From assembly GCF_002582035.1 (NCBI RefSeq), contig NZ_NUQE01000012.1:1-36770 (forward strand): a DNA stretch of 36,770 nt, given 5' to 3'. Position numbers and translations under genes: made by a program. Every line of letters starts with the position of its first letter. Within the stretch, counting starts at the first letter, position 1. This DNA comes from Bacillus pseudomycoides. GTDB taxonomy: Bacteria; Bacillota; Bacilli; Bacillales; Bacillaceae_G. The notes under the pieces are model-generated. The model was not told the DNA's origin. It was given only the letters and a program-made list of their open reading frames with translations, and searched no databases. Of this stretch, positions 33,166-36,770 are shown in pieces.

Positions 33166-33229
33166 CGATATTTACCTTACTTCAATTAATGAGATACCGC
33201 CACATCACCATCAAATTAAAAAATAAAAA

Positions 33230-36200
33230 TTATATACCTGCCCAAACATCCTTTGCATATCTTCCTTCAGATTGCAAATGATCAAGCCAGTCTTTTGCTC
33301 TCTGCTCATCAACACCATGATGAATTTGATAGCTTTCACATAAAGTTCTCTCTACATCTGGAGCCATTCGACTTCCGTCTCCACATACATAAAGTTGACC
33401 ACCTTCATCAAGTAAACGAATTAATTCGTTTGCATCCTGTTTCATAAGATGTTGTACGTATGTTTTGGATTGTCCTTCTAAACGAGAGAACGCTGTGTGA
33501 AGCATAACTAGTCCATCCTCCCCAGCACGTTCTAGCTCCTCACGGTAAAGATAATCCTGTTCAGGATGACGACAGCCAAAGTACAAATGTGCCTCTCCCA
33601 ATTTATGTCCTTCTTGCTTTTGAACACGACGTGCTTGCAAAAATCCTAAGAATGGGGCAACTCCTGTTCCAGGTCCAACCATGATAATTGGCTTCTCAGG
33701 ATTTTCTGGCAAGTGAAACCCTGATTGTGGATTACGGATAAAACATGCGATAGCATCCCCTACTTGTCGCTCGGCCAAGTAGTTTGAAGCAACTCCCAAG
33801 TATTCACCACGCCCGCTCCATGCTGGTCCTCTTACGACACCGACTGTGATACTCGCACGATTCGAAACAATTTGCGGTGAACTAGAAATTGAATAGTATC
33901 GAACTTTTAGCGGTGGAAGAAGTTCTAAAAACCTTTCAAATGGCAATTCACAAGCAGGATATTTCTCAAGTAAATCAAGCATAGTCGTACGTTTTTGAAG
34001 AATATTTGTTTTGTATGCATCTTCTTCTAAAAGAGCTTCTAACTCTTGTTTATGAGGCGGACAAACGGTATATACCGCTAATTCACGAAGTTGCGTCCGT
34101 GTCACCGGCTCTTGTAATTCAACATAATTTGCAAGCAGTTCATAAACACATACGGACTGCTCTAAAGGAAGATGTGCAATGCTATGATCATTTCCGCTCA
34201 GAAGAAGAACATCTTTCCCATTTAATCCATATCGTTGTAAAACACGTTCTACAAGATCTTTTCTATTCTGTGGTAAGACTCCTAGATGATCACCCTCTTG
34301 GTATTGAATACCTTCCGGCAAAGTAATTTCAATATGGCGCGTACTGTGTGCGCTCTCCTCTGTTTGAAGCTCACGATTTTCTATAACATACGCCGAAAGT
34401 GCATCATATGTTTTCGCAAGAGGAGTACTTGTCAATTCGCTAACAAATTGTAATTTCAATTTATTTTCCGAACGTTTTTCATTTTTATTAACTTCTAAAT
34501 TCAAAGCTTTTGCTACATCTTCCCATAGCTGATTTTGCCACTCATCAAATTGGAACTCAAAGTCTTCACTCACGTCACCCTCGCCACGTATAGTCAGACG
34601 AGTCGCACCCTTTAAGGCCAATTGTTCGTCAATCAATCTTGGAATACGTTGGTATGTGCTAGCCCAATTACGGTCGCCGCATCCAAAAACAGCATACTTC
34701 ACTCCTTTAAGCGCTTCATCCTCTAACTCGCTTATCCAATGCACAAATTCCTTTGCGTTATCAGGTGGATTACCATTGTATGAAGCAGTAACAATGCACA
34801 CGACTCCATCTCTAGGAAGCTTTTCAGTATACTCATCAAGCGGCGCTACTTCACTCTCAAATCCTTGGAAGCGAGCAGTGTCAGCAAGATTTCGTGCGAG
34901 CCCTTCCGCTGTTCCAAGGTTAGATCCATAAAGTACGAATAGCGGTGTATGATGCGAATCGATAACAGTTTTAAGGTTGTGTTTTACTTCCTGCTCTGTT
35001 GGTACTGTAACTTTTGAATCAGAAGCAGCGAAGGTAACTTTTTTATTACGTGGTTTGACGCACATAGTAAATCCATCTGGTTTCAAAGTTAATGTTTCCT
35101 TAACTTTTAATTGATAGTCTGTATGATTGATAATTTCAAAATGTTGAAGAATCATACCTAATACTAAAGTAGCTTCCTGAAGTGCAAATTGTTGTCCAAT
35201 ACAAGCTCTTTGCCCATTCCCAAATGGCTTATATGCATGCGTGGCAATTTGTTCAACATTTTCAAATCTCTCAGGTTGGAAATCTTCCACATTATCTCCC
35301 CATACACTCGTATCACGGTGAAGCTTTGGTATGAGAACTGTAACCTCTCTTCCCTTTTCTATATGGTACTTTCCACCAAGAAGTGTATCTTCTTTTGCAC
35401 AAAGTGAAATAGCTGGCGCTGTTGGCCATAAACGTAGCGCCTCATTGAGAATCATACGAACGTATTTCAGTTTTTGAACCTGCCCATATGTAGGAATCGG
35501 CTCTGTTAAAACTCGATCTACTTCTTCATACGCCTTCTTAAGCTTATCGGGATTTTTCAAAAGGTAATATAGTGCAAATGACAATAGACCACTAGTCGTC
35601 TCATGTCCGGCAATTAAAAAAGTAATGATTTGAAAACGAATATTTTCATCGTCCAACATTTCACCTGTTTGCGGATCTTTCCCTCTCAGCATATGAGCTA
35701 GCAAGTCATCCCCATCTTGATTACCACTCTCTTTACGCTCTGCAATAATATTATCTACCAGCTCAAACATAGATTGAATGTCTTGCTTAAACTGACGTTT
35801 CTTCATAACCATTAATTTATCTTGTATACCTAAGCGTTGAGATTGGTTCATTGCCTCTTCAAGTGAACGAACCATGCTCGTAATAAAAGGATGCGGAGTA
35901 TCACGATAAAAGCTATTAAAACGGTAATTAAATCCACATAGTCCAATCGTATCTAGCGTAAGGCGTGTCATATCTTCTGGTACATCAATACTTTCATTAG
36001 GGTTAAGACGCTCCCACTTTTGAACTAACTGCAAAGCAAGATCAACCATCATAGAGTGATATCCCTTCATAGCCTGTTGACTAAAACTAGGAAGAAGGAT
36101 GTTATGTGCCTTATGCCAGTTTGGCTCGTTTGTCCAGCTCGTAAATAACCCGTCGCCAGTAAATGCACTAACATTTTGTAAGGCGGTTCCAATACTTTTT

Positions 36201-36409
36201 TCAAAGCGAGATTCATCACATACTTCTGCCGCCAATTCATGATTAGAAACAATGGTGCGAGTCCTTCCAGGCAATTCAAGTTGAAAAATTGGTCCATACT
36301 CATACGAGAGCTTTAATATTGATTGCATGGGCTCCTCTTTCTTTAACAACGGTAAATTGCCAAGTGGACCGAAAGTTTTAGGCTGCGGAATATTGCTAGT
36401 CCCTTTCAT
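33230..36409 (-). CDS. self-sufficient cytochrome P450 / P450 reductase fusion (CYP102A, BM3-like)
   Basis: 1059-aa soluble fusion. P450 part (about 1-460): I-helix AGHETT near 267, ExxR in NEALRLWP, heme-ligand loop [11 protein letters not shown] near 395. FMN domain (about 485-640): [27 protein letters not shown] domain (about 660-1059): RYYSISSSP and the NADPH loop GPGTGVAPF, ending YAKDVWAGI. It hydroxylates medium- and long-chain fatty acids with NADPH and O2, as in CYP102A1/A5. ATG is 8 nt after GGAAAGGA. The adjacent TetR-like repressor known from B. megaterium is not in the window; a repeat occupies its upstream side. Confidence 0.95.
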   Translation of the reverse strand: MKGTSNIPQPKTFGPLGNLPLLKKEEPMQSILKLSYEYGPIFQLELPGRTRTIVSNHELAAEVCDESRFEKSIGTALQNVSAFTGDGLFTSWTNEPNWHKAHNILLPSFSQQAMKGYHSMMVDLALQLVQKWERLNPNESIDVPEDMTRLTLDTIGLCGFNYRFNSFYRDTPHPFITSMVRSLEEAMNQSQRLGIQDKLMVMKKRQFKQDIQSMFELVDNIIAERKESGNQDGDDLLAHMLRGKDPQTGEMLDDENIRFQIITFLIAGHETTSGLLSFALYYLLKNPDKLKKAYEEVDRVLTEPIPTYGQVQKLKYVRMILNEALRLWPTAPAISLCAKEDTLLGGKYHIEKGREVTVLIPKLHRDTSVWGDNVEDFQPERFENVEQIATHAYKPFGNGQRACIGQQFALQEATLVLGMILQHFEIINHTDYQLKVKETLTLKPDGFTMCVKPRNKKVTFAASDSKVTVPTEQEVKHNLKTVIDSHHTPLFVLYGSNLGTAEGLARNLADTARFQGFESEVAPLDEYTEKLPRDGVVCIVTASYNGNPPDNAKEFVHWISELEDEALKGVKYAVFGCGDRNWASTYQRIPRLIDEQLALKGATRLTIRGEGDVSEDFEFQFDEWQNQLWEDVAKALNLEVNKNEKRSENKLKLQFVSELTSTPLAKTYDALSAYVIENRELQTEESAHSTRHIEITLPEGIQYQEGDHLGVLPQNRKDLVERVLQRYGLNGKDVLLLSGNDHSIAHLPLEQSVCVYELLANYVELQEPVTRTQLRELAVYTVCPPHKQELEALLEEDAYKTNILQKRTTMLDLLEKYPACELPFERFLELLPPLKVRYYSISSSPQIVSNRASITVGVVRGPAWSGRGEYLGVASNYLAERQVGDAIACFIRNPQSGFHLPENPEKPIIMVGPGTGVAPFLGFLQARRVQKQEGHKLGEAHLYFGCRHPEQDYLYREELERAGEDGLVMLHTAFSRLEGQSKTYVQHLMKQDANELIRLLDEGGQLYVCGDGSRMAPDVERTLCESYQIHHGVDEQRAKDWLDHLQSEGRYAKDVWAGI

Positions 36410-36457
36410 ATAAAAAATCCTTTCCTAAGTAAATTCATTTATATTCATTTTTATAAG

Positions 36458-36725
36458 GTGAAACTTCCAGCAGTGGGGGTTTTCTTCATCCCCCACTGCT
36501 GGTTAGTTGAACCAATCGGGCTTTTACGGGCAGTTATCCCCCACCTATCTTCTGTAGAAAAGCGGAAGCGGCTCGCCCAGAATCGCAGGACGTTGGAGCA
36601 CCCGACAGAGAGGCGCTTTTTGCCTCGTCCGAGGGGGCGAAACGACCGGAGATTCTAGCCGCTAGAGCTGGACAACGCTTCTCTCTCAATCTTGAGGTGG
36701 GGGTCTTACTGCCCGTTAATGCGGG
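36458..36725 (+). repeat. bcr1-like repeat, long form with nested module
   Basis: A 268-bp copy. The apical stem is the longest and again different in sequence (CCAGCAGTGGGGG with CCCCCACTGCTGG). Then TTAGTTGAACCAATCGGGC, arms ACGGGCAGT/ACTGCCCGT and an adjacent CCCCCACCT/AGGTGGGGG pair that surround the 122-bp module. Flanked by ATAAG (36453-36457) and ATAAA (36726-36730). It ends where another copy begins. Confidence 0.9.
36554..36675 (+). repeat. 122-bp structured module nested in the repeat
   Basis: Nearly identical to 2306-2427 on the other strand. Helices: AGCGGCT (36567-36573)/AGCCGCT (36657-36663), AGAATC (36579-36584)/GATTCT (36651-36656), GAGGC (36610-36614)/GCCTC (36622-36626). 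Confidence 0.8.
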
Positions 36726-36730
36726 ATAAA

Positions 36731-36770
36731 GTGAACCTTCCATCAATGGAGGTTCATCCCCGCTGATGGT
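36731..36770 (+). repeat. left end of a second tandem bcr1-like repeat, cut by window edge
   Basis: Begins GTGAACCTTCC directly after the shared ATAAA (36726-36730) and shows the apical hairpin (CCATCA with TGATGG). The rest is outside the window. Confidence 0.8.

Noticed and set aside
36534-36746. Reading frames on both strands near the right edge
   Set aside because: They lie entirely in the composite repeat and match the false frames at 2148-2473.

Overview
This is a chromosomal window from a member of the Bacillus cereus group. The evidence is low-GC coding sequence with strong GGAGG-type ribosome binding sites, the order uvrB-uvrA-hprK-lgt-ppaX-yvoF-yvcD-trxB, a BM3-type P450 fusion (CYP102A), and many copies of a dispersed repeat with TTTAT target duplications that I take to be bcr1-like, from memory. 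I cannot assign a species. No rRNA, tRNA, CRISPR array, complete insertion sequence or prophage was seen.

Region 1 (1-13.9 kb) is almost entirely on the minus strand and is conserved core: uvrB-uvrA behind a LexA-like box, a DUF4870 protein and a YvlD-like membrane protein, hprK (carbon catabolite control), lgt (lipoprotein lipidation), ppaX (pyrophosphatase partner of HprK), a hexapeptide acetyltransferase, a TPR protein, trxB, and a DUF368 protein of the PopT undecaprenyl-phosphate transporter family. A DUF4362 lipoprotein lies upstream of uvrB.

Region 2 (14-24 kb) holds transport and regulation units: an APC amino-acid permease; a 135-aa protein I do not recognise; a MerR/membrane-protein operon behind a promoter with a 19-bp spacer; an MFS exporter plus universal stress protein facing a YfmP-like MerR; a YeiH-type transporter facing a LysR regulator; and a small MerR gene coupled to a flavodoxin-fold reductase.

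Region 3 (24-29 kb) holds an ABC-F antibiotic-resistance-type ATPase behind an elaborate leader, then decaying genes (truncated nitroreductase, Rrf2 gene with an internal stop, degenerate ydeI duplicate) among intact small genes (YdeI with a CDGSH tail, YbjQ family, DUF1904).

Region 4 (29-36.8 kb) holds zwf and gnd (oxidative pentose phosphate pathway) with a cyclase-family gene between them, then the CYP102A fusion, which consumes the NADPH that zwf and gnd make.

The most interesting signals are two. (a) The ABC-F leader contains two tiny ORFs (MKF, MPFCR) and four segments that pair in mutually exclusive ways, the last being a terminator that also buries the ribosome binding site. (b) The dispersed repeat has arms that co-vary between copies, sits in tandem pairs sharing one TTTAT, and in two copies carries a 122-bp second structured repeat in its loop; a diverged copy of that second repeat stands alone before the LysR gene.
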